In this document: piece after piece, positions 11,086-20,501 of the stretch
How positions within the stretch are numbered: the stretch's first letter is position 1
How the letters are laid out: the number at the start of each line of letters is the position of its first letter
Origin: Ctena decussata
Taxonomy: Eukaryota; Mollusca; Bivalvia; Lucinida; Lucinidae
Direction: 5' to 3'
Length of the DNA stretch: 64,000 nt
Assembly (NCBI GenBank): GCA_963989385.1
Contig: OZ022509.1
Location: 77,460,667-77,524,666, forward strand
Notes under the pieces: generated by a model
Seen by the model: only the letters and a program-made list of their open reading frames with translations
Database searches by the model: none
Told to the model about the DNA's origin: nothing
Made by a program: the position numbers and the translations under genes

Positions 11086-11304
11086 TAATATTCAATATTT
11101 ATTTCCTTTAAATTCCACCCAACGCAGAGCCTCCTTGCATTTAGTGTGATCACAGAAGCGGTTATAGTTGACACCATGTTCTTTTTCTCAAATGGAACAT
11201 TTGACGTCATTACGTAACGTAGCAACAGAAAGACTGTACGCCCTGTATTTCTTATCTTTTCGTTGATTTCTATTCTATGCGCCTGCAAGCGAGTGTGATG
11301 TCAC

Positions 11305-11675
11305 TTAATAGGAATGAATTAGTGATATTGCGAAGAGAAATTTGAGTGATATCACTAAATAGATTTTTTTGATATCAACAAGTGGATATGATTTTGTGAT
11401 TCCCTAAATAGGAATGAATTAAGTGATATTACAAAGTGAAATTCGTGATATCACTAAGTCGGTTTATTGATACCACTTATCAACAAGTGGATATGATTTT
11501 GAGATATCACAAAACCGAAATAGTGATATCACAAAATAGCTGTGATTTAGTGTAATTACAAAATCGGTTTCATGATATGACTTATTCTATTTTGTCACTT
11601 ATCACTTATATCACTTTGGAATATCATTAATTCGAGTTTTTATATCGCTAGTTTTAATTAGTGATATCACAAAAC
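11305..11675. repeat. GTGATATCAC palindrome array, right block
   Basis: About ten degenerate units with GTGATATCAC or a close variant (for example near 11346, 11445, 11498, 11522, 11662), separated by AAATAGGAATGAATT-, AAGTGGATATGATTTTG- or AAAATCGG-type spacers. The decamer is self-complementary, so each unit can also pair with any other. Confidence 0.65.
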
Positions 11676-13090
11676 AGGAAATTTATAGTAAACGGCAGAG
11701 ATCAGCATGCAAAAATGCATTCTCTGTATGAAGAGTGGTTGATATTTTTTATATCCTGACCAGACAACAACATGCGCAGGCTGGTCTGGGCATGCGCAAT
11801 CAAGATAATCTTTAAAACAGCTTTTTTCTGATGACCCAGGACAGTATGTTCGAACATTAACAAATCAAAACATCCGATTGTTGTTACAGCGTTGACGTTA
11901 ATGAATTTCGGCATATCAGCCTAGCTAATGCATTAATTCAGACTTCAACTTCACATCTTTCGTGACTTTCTCTTTGCCTCCCTGGAAGATGAAGCCGGTC
12001 CAGAAAGGGATGCACTCTTAAATAAAAGAATTTGCTCCTCTTTAAAAGTTGATCCCTATACCGAAGGGGACAAAAATTGTCGTGTTATCTCCCCTGAAAG
12101 TGTACCCCTTTACCTGAGTTTATTTCGTTAAACCTTTATGTGAAATTATTTATATACAAGATTTAAACAAACCAAAATGACACAATATATGATTAAAATG
12201 GTAAGTTATGGTTTGGTAAACCCCAGAAGCAAAAGAAAATTGATCTCAAAATAAATCGGGAAAAGTCTAGCTCTTAGTATCCCCAGTCATCCCCATCTTT
12301 AACATAACGTGCAATTTGTGGCTAAATACTTAAAATCTCCGCATGCCTATCAGTGGTAAGCGCTCAAATCTTCATGTTTGTTGATAAAATAACGGTTAAT
12401 GTGCATATATTGCGTCATATACCAAGGAAAAGGGATGAAAAACGTGTTTGAGAAACGACAAATTACTCCACAAATGTAATTGTCCCTTTCTGGTTTCCCA
12501 TTGCGCGATGCAATATAAGCAAAAGCGGAATAGTGAATATGGCCCCATCCCTGTACATTGTATTTATACCATTTTATTCATTGTTTATGAAATCAAAAGA
12601 GATCATTTTAAAATGACCCGAATCATTTTACAACAGTTTTTTATTTGAAATATAGTGAAGTTTTGTTAATTTATAGTTGACGAATCAATATCATTTACAA
12701 TGACGAAACTATGTTGAGAAGCTTGCGGCGATACCTCACGATATTTCCTCTTTTTTAAATACTGATAGAGCAATGAGGCCTTAAAGCTTTTCTCCGTCGT
12801 TTGAGTCGATAAATAATTCACCCGCTGAAATTTCGTGGATTATCACTCTGTATAGGGGGGAGAACTATGCTCCATTTTGATAACCTTATATCTATATCAT
12901 TCTGTAAATTTAACTCATGGCTGGTTTTTGTTTTCATTAATACCTTCCAAACTGCATAATGCCTCCCCACTTTCCCATAGCATATATCTGCAAAATTTCG
13001 AAATCCGGATTTTGAATTCATAGAACATAATACCGACTACTGTCATTTCATCAAACTTCCAACTTTGAGTTAGGTACGGCTGAAAAGACC
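11676..13090. other. no recognised gene; one CTCTTAAA..GAATTTGCTC fragment at 12014-12070
   Basis: AT-rich DNA. The fragment at about 12014-12070 resembles the hairpin family seen at 32158, 46133 and 46607. No coding feature is supported. Confidence 0.35.
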
Positions 13091-13099
13091 GGAGGGGGA

Positions 13100-13215
13100 A
13101 GACGACATGCAGTCAAACCTGTATTAAAAGGTCACCCCATGGGACCCACAAAAAGTGGATGCTCAAGACAGGTGACCCCTTAATACAGAAGCCCCTAAAG
13201 ACAGGTTCGGCTGTA
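13100..13215. repeat. short inverted repeat (CCTGTATTAAAAGGTCACC type)
   Basis: AACCTGTATTAAAAGGTCACC on the left is mirrored by GGTGACCCCTTAATACAG and a second partial copy. This is a common form of non-autonomous repeat in animals. Confidence 0.45.
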
Positions 13216-13790
13216 GATGGATAGAAAATTTGCGATTTTACGCCTTTTTCAACAGTATTTTAATCATATAAGGACAATAGTCCAGTCAAATTGTGGGAGA
13301 ACCTAAAACAAATTGCAACAAAAGGTTTCTTTGCAGTAATAAGCTCCTAAGACCTACATTTTAAACATACTTAAAGTAGGACAAAATCGGAGAATGCGAA
13401 ACTTGATTTTTTTTCATATGTCTTGTTTTCGAAGGACCTTAACCACTGCACAGCTACTTTTGGTCGGAAAGCCACTTCTAAACATCATTTCTAGACAAGT
13501 TAAATCCATAGAAGTCAGTGATAAAGCAGTTATATACTGTTCTTTAGCTTTTGTCTACCATTAAATTTTCTGATTATGCATAACCGGTCGATCATATTAT
13601 ATATTACTATTGGTTTACCCCACCCACTAGTGCAAATTTTGCTTTTACCATAACCTCTATTCAGATGGACAATATGGGTGGTAATGAAGATAGTAAACGG
13701 AATCAATGTTTTTAAATGAAGACTGTGACAGAACAATAGAAGAAAACAGCTTGATGTAACTCCTATTTATCAAATGATGGGACATCTGAG
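13216..13790. other. no recognised feature
   Basis: I see nothing I can name in this stretch. Confidence 0.35.
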
Positions 13791-13792
13791 AG

Positions 13793-14044
13793 TGTTGTTT
13801 TGTTGCTTCACGTCCACAGTAACGGCCATGGTCATGTCGGGACGGTCAGTTAACCTTACGACACTATTCTTAGGCCGGCTTAGACCTCCTATGCGGTTCA
13901 GCAGTACTAAGTGCACATACTTTCCCCAGTAACTGACAACTGTCCTTCTTGAATCAGCGGAAGGAGAAACGGAAGTAAGTAGCCAGACCAGGTATGGAAC
14001 AAAGGACCTCTGGCTCTTGAGTCAGACGCGCTACTGACTGAGGT
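13793..14044 (-). mobile_element. tRNA-derived SINE, family S1, diverged copy
   Basis: The body (GTCATGTCGGGACGGTCAGT on the + strand, then the CTTCTTGAATCAGCGGAAGG block) and a degraded tRNA head near 13980-14040 are present. It is more diverged than the 5076 copy. Confidence 0.7.
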
Positions 14045-14182
14045 GATGACCTCCATGACATTTTTGCATTCACAAATGGTAAAATATTTACTTTTATGGT
14101 TCAAAATTTACAAATTATACCTCCTTCCTACCTAACAGCCACCTCCCCACCCTGCTCACTCCTCTGGAAAGAACGTCATTGT

Positions 14183-14440
14183 TTTAGCTCCCCTGAACGA
14201 CCTTCAGGAAGAGCTATTGTTGTCACTCCGGTGTCGGCCTCCGCGTTTGCACACGCGTCCATGTCCACCTTTTGGGTTTTATAGGTTATATTAAAACACC
14301 CCTATCTCTGTAACCCATTGATAGCCTAAGTTGATACTTTCACTTATGCTTACGTTTTAGACCTTTACCCCCTCAGTGACCTTGAGGTCAAGGTCATGGA
14401 ATTGGAAATTTCATGTTAAAATATGGGATGTTCTTTAAGG
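14183..14440 (-). mobile_element. 3' end of a pearl/Helitron-like element
   Basis: Read on the minus strand, the terminus is a hairpin CCTGAAGGTCGTTCAGG followed by GGAGCTAA, that is a stem-loop a few bases before CTAA. That arrangement is the usual 3' end of Helitron-type elements. The sequence just inside is rich in GGCCGACACCGG-like repeats. The element's other end is not identified. Confidence 0.45.
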
Positions 14441-14459
14441 TTTTATCTCATCTGTCAAG

Positions 14460-16130
14460 GTGAGCTAATAGTATAGCTTTGGTCCGTAGTCCGTCGTCGT
14501 CTTCCACACTTTAAAACATACCTCCTAAACCATCTGGCCAATCTTGATCAAATTTTATGTGTAGCATTGTTGGGATGGGTGATTGACTGCATAAGGTAAA
14601 AGAGCAGATCAGATTGGATTTCTGGTTGCCATGGCAATATAAAGCTCCCATAGACTTACAATGGGAAAAATTTAAAGAATCTTTTTCTCTGAAACCACGA
14701 TGGCCAGAGCTTATTTAGTATTTAGCAATGTTTTGTGGTCCCCTACATAACTCCTACCAATCCATCACCTGGGGTCCAAACTGGCCCCATCCTAGGGGCC
14801 CACTGCTTTATATAGGGCTATATAGCTAAAGAACCTTCAAAAAATTTCCACTATGAAACCATGAGGTCCAGAGCTTACATATTTAGTATGTAGCAATGGT
14901 TAGTGGTCACGTACATAAATCCTGCAAACCATGCCTCTGGGATCCAAATTTGTCACCCCAGGGGTCATTAGGTCCCACAGAGTTATGACGAGAAAAACTT
15001 AAAAACTCTTCCTTTTTGAACATATTAGGCCCAGAGCTGATATATTTAGTATGTAGCAGTGCTTAGTGGTCCCCTACATAAATCCTGCCAAGTCCCTGGG
15101 GTCCAAACTGGCCCCATCCCAGGGGGTGGGGTATTTGTTTATATAGGGCTATATAGCTAAAGAAGCTTCAAAAAGTTTCCTTTTTGAAACCATGAGGCCC
15201 AGTGCTTACTTATTTAGTATGTAGCAATGGTTAGGGGTCACCTACATAAATCCTGCCAACCATGCCCTTAGGGTCCAAATTGGCCACGCCCCAGGGGCAT
15301 TAGCTCCCATAGTCTTATAAGTGAAAAACTTAAAAAAAATCTTCTCTGAGACCATGAGGCCCAGAGCTTAAACATTTAGTATGTAGCAATGTTTAGTGGT
15401 CCCCTGCATAAATCCTGTCAACCATGCCCATGTGGTCCAAACTGGCCCCACCCCAGGGGTCACTTGTTAATACAGGGCTATATAGCTGAGAACCTTCAAA
15501 AATCTTTTCTCTGAAACCAGGAGGCCCAGAGCTTACATATTATTTAGTATGTAGCAATGGTTAGCAGTGGTTAGTGGTCACATACATAAATCCTGCCAAC
15601 CATGCCCCTGGGATCCAAATTCCAAATTGCCCCCCCCCCACCCCACCCCATGGGATCAGTCATTGGCTCCCATAGACTTATAATGAGAAAAACTTAAAAA
15701 TCTTCTTCTCTGAAACCATGAGGCCCAGAGCTTATATATCTATTTAGTATGTAGCAGTTTAGTGTCCCATAACTCCTGCGATCCTGCGAACCAATTCCCT
15801 GTGGTCCAAACTGTCCCCACCCCAGGGGGTCATTTGTTTATATAGAGCTATATCGCTAAAGAAGCTTCAAAAATCTTCTTCTCTGATACCATGAGGCCCA
15901 GAGCTTAAATATTTAGTATTTTGCAATTTGTAGTTGTCACGTGCATAAATCCTGCCAACCATGCCTTGGGTCCAAATTGGCCACGCCCCAGGGGTCATTT
16001 AGCTCCCATAGACTCATAATGGGGAAAAGAACTTAAAAATTCATCTTCCCTGAAACCATGAGACCCAGACCTTACATATTTAGTACGTAGCAATGTTTAG
16101 TGATCCCCTTCATAAATCCTGCCGAGGAGA
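14460..16130 (-). mobile_element. pearl-like element with nine ~165-bp tandem units
   Basis: Nine units are marked by CAGAGCTTA..TATTTAGTATGTAGCAA starting near 14707, 14869, 15033, 15199, 15361, 15529, 15726, 15899 and 16067. Spacing is 162-197 bp. Two unit types alternate (one with GGGCTATATAGCTAAAGAA, one with GCTCCCATAGACTTATAATG), so the real period is a ~330-bp dimer. At the left end, AGCTCACC and a GACGACGAC tract (minus-strand reading, about 14461-14503) form the tail. Tandem core plus GAC microsatellite plus terminal agctcacc is the architecture of bivalve pearl elements. Confidence 0.65.
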
Positions 16131-16690
16131 TTTACAAAGACTATTCATAAGTATGTTGCACTGTTTGTGTTATTTTGCATGTAGTATTCTGCTCTTTGTG
16201 CCTTTGTTTCGGGCTTCTCATGCCTTCAGAGATCAGTATTCTAAACTGAAGCATGTTTATGCTAAGCTAAGTCATCAGTATGACATATTTCTTGTTGCAG
16301 TTCAGTTACTGACCTTCAAAAATTCACTTCAGATTTCAAGGCAGAATAAAGTGGGTGGGGTAATTTATACCATTTTAAGACCTAGATGGCTTTACATTCA
16401 ACAACAAAATGTGTCGAATTCAATCTTAAGCTTCTGGATTCAATTCTGGCAGAGGCAGAATAGGTTCTTAGAAATAAAACTCACAGCAATAATGTTCTGT
16501 CATATAAAACATTACAAATAATTGGTATATTTAAGACGCAAATAGGCGCATGTAAAAATGCAGAAAAAATATATTTTGCATTATCCGATTTTATCCTATT
16601 TTTAATGTGTCATATGTGAATGTTAGTCCTCAACAAAAATGCAAAAAAAGCTTTTGTTGCAATTTGTTTTGGGTTTAGGGAAAAAATCGC
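16124..16690. other. open frame of 142 codons at 16093-16521, not assigned
   Basis: The frame begins inside the tandem repeat and continues into unique sequence. It has hydrophobic N-terminal residues but no recognised domain and no paralogue here. I treat it as a chance frame rather than a gene. Confidence 0.3.
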
Positions 16691-16698
16691 CAGTTTGC

Positions 16699-16840
16699 CT
16701 GGACTACAATGGGAGGGTGCTAATGAAAGACTGTGGTACCCCATTACGCTTAAATAGATTTTCTATTGAAGTCGGAATCGAGCGCGGGAGCTCTGAATCA
16801 GCAGACTAGCGCTCAACCCACTGAGCTACCGGGGCTACAG
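16699..16840 (-). mobile_element. tRNA-derived SINE, family S2, partial
   Basis: On the minus strand the tRNA-like head has the A box TAGCTCAGTGGG and GCGCTAGTCTGCTGATTCAG. The body ACCATTACGC/GTGGTACCCC lies downstream. Confidence 0.6.
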
Positions 16841-16989
16841 GGGAAAAAGAGAAAGGAAATAAAAGATGAAAGAGGGAGACTCTTACCTTAGCTGTAATCA
16901 AGTTATTTGACAGGGAATGTGGCATTCAGCCTTATGGGCCACCTCGCGGAAGTACAATATCAATGCAAATTTAGATCCCGCCATTTAGA

Positions 16990-17457
16990 TCTCCCTATGA
17001 CAAGGCTTTACGAGTAACAGTTCAGATAAATGGCAGCACAGGAGAAGAATGGTTCAGAACAACATTTGGGGGTTAGGCAAGGGTGCCTTCTTTCAGCCAA
17101 CCTCTAACACATTTTTATTTTCAAAAGTATTATGTCTGATGCTCTAGAAGAACATGATGGAAAGACAATATAGGCGGTAGAACTATTACCAATCTGCGAT
17201 TTGCCGATGACATTGACGCTCTTGCTGAGGAAGAGCAGGAACTAGAAACCCTAGTTGAAAGTCTCGACAAAACCTGCACAAGGTATTAAATGTAGATAAG
17301 TGCTGAGAAGACCAAGAAGATCAAGCTAATGATAAACAGCGCCAATTGTATCCAGAGGGAGATCAAGGTTAAAGGACGGAAGGTTGAAACAGTTACAAGC
17401 TTCAAGTACCTTGGAGCAGTTGTCTGAGATGTAGGCACAAAACCGGACGTTCTCTCG
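16990..17457 (+). pseudogene. RTE-type LINE reverse-transcriptase relic, 5' half of a split copy
   Basis: Translation in shifting frames gives the order expected in RTE reverse transcriptases: QINGSTGEEWFRTT, a damaged GVRQGCLLSP equivalent, FADDIDALAEEEQELETL (the active-site FADD near 17204), SAEKTKK and FKYLGAVV near 17401. In-frame stops and small indels show that it is dead. Homology ends abruptly at about 17457, after the codons for GTKPDVLS. There the LINE at 17458 begins. The downstream part of the same family reappears at about 24636. Confidence 0.75.
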
Positions 17458-17540
17458 GTTAAACTGACATGGTGGCATGTTCTCGCTCGCTCTGCGTATT
17501 TTTGATTATTTATATAGTTTCCGACATTTTCCGAGAGGAT

Positions 17541-19289
17541 ATGGCTAGTTACAGAGGCAGCGGAGTTAGGGTTCGAGGCGGTAGAGGCAGCACAGGTAGG
17601 GGTTTTGGCAGTGAAAGCCGCAATATTCGTTCGGACTCAAATCGTTTTAAAGTGCTCTCAGATTTTGACCTCGAGGACAATGAACATGTACATGCACAGA
17701 GCTCTAGTGTTTACGATTCGGATGATGATTATACCCTAGTACGTAAAAGGCAGCGGAGGAGCACTGGTGGTAGGAGTAGTGCGGTCCCCCAACTGAACCG
17801 TCCAGATCAGAATTTTGATAATTTGACTGTTGATGAAAAACTATCATCCATATTTAATACGCTTACGTGTAACCAGGACAGACTCGGGAAGCTCGAGCGG
17901 AAAATGAACTCTATTATTAGAATAACAAACAGAATGCAAAATATTGAAGCTGTAGTGAATTCTCACGATGATCGACTAAAACTCGTTGAATATAAATCAA
18001 TAGACATGGAGGCGCGGTCCCGTAGGAATAATTTGCTTTTTAAAGGGATCCCGGAGTCACGTGACGAGAACTGTAGGCAGATTATTTGTGATTTTTTGGA
18101 ACAGCGTCTCGCATGTGAAGAGCTTCCTAGTTTCGAAAGAGTGCACAGACTTGGTAGTCGGAGAAATTCAGCCAGGGGCCCTCGTCCAATTATAGTGGCC
18201 TTCAGCTTTTATCGTGATACTGAAGATATAATGAGATCGGCTCGGATGTTGAGAGACACACCGTTCGGAATAAGCAGAGACTACCCCTTAGAAATAACCC
18301 GAGCACGTCAAGCTATTTGGCCGCAGTTTAAGGTAGCACGGGCAGGTAATCCAGGCGGGCGTACGTCAATCGGCTATCCTGCAAAACTCGTTGTCAACGG
18401 GAAAACCGTTCAAGATATGTTCCCGGACTGGGATTCTATTATGAAAGGGAGTCGAGTCGATCGCCCTGGAGAAATTGATCAAACAACTTTTGCCGCCAAT
18501 TCGCTCCCAGGGCAAACTAACTGTAACTATGAAAATTTTATACCACCTGTCATGCCCCCATGCGAAATCAACGTTAATGAAAGTGATACGGAGATAATGG
18601 AAACACAGGAGCCATATCAGACCCAGATGTCACCTGATCTGTTAAGTGGTAATGTAAATGGGGCCGCAGCTAATAATAATGGACAGCCCGTTTTGACACA
18701 ACAGGAAAAAGCTTCATATGCTGATGTAACAAGTAGTAAGGCCAACCAACCGGACAGCCCGAAAAATCAAATTCGACCGAAAACTTGTGTAAGCGACACG
18801 AAAGCTAATTCTAAAGGGACAAACAGCGAAGCCCCGGACCAGCCATTTCCGTATTCCCCGGCTGCTTATGATATACATAGTAACAGAGGCGGTTCATCGA
18901 ACCGCGAAAATGATTCCAGCGATTTAAGTGATCGAACCCCAATCGAGTCTACAGGTAAAGCGAGAAATAAACAGTCAAACAGTGTATCCCGACAAAGAAC
19001 CCAATCAGTAGATTTGCATAAGCAAAAAAGTGACCTATCGCTGTCCCCACGTTCTTTAGCAAATAAACTTATAAGTTCAGGATCTAGTGCGGCATGTGCG
19101 GACACAATAGTGGGTTTGAAACAGACGCCCGATTATAAGGAAGGGCATGAGCAAAATGACAAGAACCGGAATACTCGGGCTTCGCGCTCGATAACACGTA
19201 TAAGGACAGCGAATTCTGCACCCCAAGGCGCCGGTGCTTCTAAAGGAGCGACTGGCTCTACTGTCACGAAAAAGGGTAACCAAGCATAG
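17541..19289 (+). CDS. LINE ORF1 protein, L1-type RNA-binding protein
   Basis: Likely nucleic-acid-binding and chaperone protein of the retrotransposon ribonucleoprotein. The frame is open from an ATG at 17469, but the second ATG at 17541 starts a typical basic RGG-rich N-terminus (MASYRGSGVRVRGGRG), so I prefer it. From the first ATG, residues 120-180 form a heptad-rich coiled coil, 184-250 an RRM-like domain beginning RRNNLLFKGIPE, and 255-325 a C-terminal domain with ISRDYPLEITRARQ. This order is that of L1 ORF1p (Transposase_22 family). Residues 330-606 are a long polar S/N/T/Q-rich tail. It ends at a single TAG, with ORF2 following in the same frame. No disabling mutation is seen. Confidence 0.8.
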   Translation: MASYRGSGVRVRGGRGSTGRGFGSESRNIRSDSNRFKVLSDFDLEDNEHVHAQSSSVYDSDDDYTLVRKRQRRSTGGRSSAVPQLNRPDQNFDNLTVDEKLSSIFNTLTCNQDRLGKLERKMNSIIRITNRMQNIEAVVNSHDDRLKLVEYKSIDMEARSRRNNLLFKGIPESRDENCRQIICDFLEQRLACEELPSFERVHRLGSRRNSARGPRPIIVAFSFYRDTEDIMRSARMLRDTPFGISRDYPLEITRARQAIWPQFKVARAGNPGGRTSIGYPAKLVVNGKTVQDMFPDWDSIMKGSRVDRPGEIDQTTFAANSLPGQTNCNYENFIPPVMPPCEINVNESDTEIMETQEPYQTQMSPDLLSGNVNGAAANNNGQPVLTQQEKASYADVTSSKANQPDSPKNQIRPKTCVSDTKANSKGTNSEAPDQPFPYSPAAYDIHSNRGGSSNRENDSSDLSDRTPIESTGKARNKQSNSVSRQRTQSVDLHKQKSDLSLSPRSLANKLISSGSSAACADTIVGLKQTPDYKEGHEQNDKNRNTRASRSITRIRTANSAPQGAGASKGATGSTVTKKGNQA

Positions 19290-20501
19290 GATTCAGCAGG
19301 GAAAAGGGAAGCAACTGCTGAAAATGCACATTGCGCATTGAACAAGCAAAAGCTAAAAATTGCCTCATTAAACGTATGTGGAATCAAGAGGCGTCTGTGT
19401 TATCCTGATTTTATAGATCTTGTAAATGATTTTGATATCATATGTTTGGTAGAAACAAAATTAGATGATACTGATGTGGTCTCTGTCCCAGGCTATTCTA
19501 TAATTTCACAACACCGAAAACAAATGTTCATTAGAAAGTCCGGTGGTATCGCAGTTATATCTAAAAACAAGTTTGAAAATAAAATTCACCATATCCAAAC
19601 GAACTGCGATTATATACTGTGGGTAAAGCTAGATAAGCTGATTTTTAGCACTGATGAGGACCTCCTACTCGGTATTTTGTATATACCGCCTTCGCAGTCC
19701 CGTTTTTTGAATGATGACGAATACCTTACCCTTGAGACAGAGATCACACCTATGTGTAGTCGGTCTAAGTATGTGTGTTTGACCGGCGACATGAATGCCC
19801 GGACAGGGAATTTAAGCGACTTTGTTACTGCCGATTCCTTTATTGCAGACTTACTGGATTTTGATGATGAAACCTTGCAATTTTTTAATGAGGTGGACAT
19901 GTTACCAACACTTGGCATAAATAAACACAGAGTTTCTTTAGACACCAAAACTAATAATAATGGATATAAACTGATAGAAATATGTAGGAACAATAATCTT
20001 TATATTTTAAACGGACGATTTGGACGGGATAAGATGGAAGGAAAGTTGACATTTAGAAATCAATCACTAATTGATTATACTATTTGCTCATTTAATTGCC
20101 TAAAACTTTTGACACATTTTGAGGTTATCGACACTGACCCGATATGCAGCGACGGGCACGCATTACTTTCTTGGACACTTAATTGCAACGTTTCGATAGA
20201 AGAAAACCTTCAACTGTGCCAAACACAACTAACATATAAAAAATGGGATTCAAAACATTCAACCGATTTCACAAAAAAATTGCCGATAGAACGGGTAAGA
20301 AAATTATGTGCAAGTCTAAAACCAATCAAAGACAGCATTAATAAGGCGACCACCGAAATTGCAAATATATTGACTGAAACTGCTAAAGCGGCGTTCCCGA
20401 CCCAGCACAAAGTTTATCGTCCTGGCAATAACAAACGTTGGTTTGGTGGTAAATGTCGCGTTGCCAGAAATAAATATCATCAAGCAAAAAAAACGATTTA
20501 A
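19290..20501 (+). CDS. LINE ORF2, apurinic endonuclease part
   Basis: Nicks target DNA to prime reverse transcription. It lies in the same frame as ORF1, directly after its TAG. The first ATG in this frame comes 63 codons past the TTG at 19338, beyond essential residues, so translation must begin upstream by readthrough, reinitiation or a non-AUG codon. Counting from that TTG, catalytic landmarks of the EEP/AP endonuclease family are all present: N12 in SLNVCG, E39 in LVETKLDD, D151 and N153 in GDMNARTG, D247 in IDYT, and SDGH at 271-274. The frame is lost in an 8-A run at about 20486-20493 and terminates at 20501; the reverse transcriptase continues one frame over. Confidence 0.85.
   Translation, partial: DSAGKREATAENAHCALNKQKLKIASLNVCGIKRRLCYPDFIDLVNDFDIICLVETKLDDTDVVSVPGYSIISQHRKQMFIRKSGGIAVISKNKFENKIHHIQTNCDYILWVKLDKLIFSTDEDLLLGILYIPPSQSRFLNDDEYLTLETEITPMCSRSKYVCLTGDMNARTGNLSDFVTADSFIADLLDFDDETLQFFNEVDMLPTLGINKHRVSLDTKTNNNGYKLIEICRNNNLYILNGRFGRDKMEGKLTFRNQSLIDYTICSFNCLKLLTHFEVIDTDPICSDGHALLSWTLNCNVSIEENLQLCQTQLTYKKWDSKHSTDFTKKLPIERVRKLCASLKPIKDSINKATTEIANILTETAKAAFPTQHKVYRPGNNKRWFGGKCRVARNKYHQAKKTI

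Noticed and set aside
16093..16521. 142-codon open frame as a gene
   Set aside because: It starts inside the pearl-like tandem repeat and shows no recognised domain.
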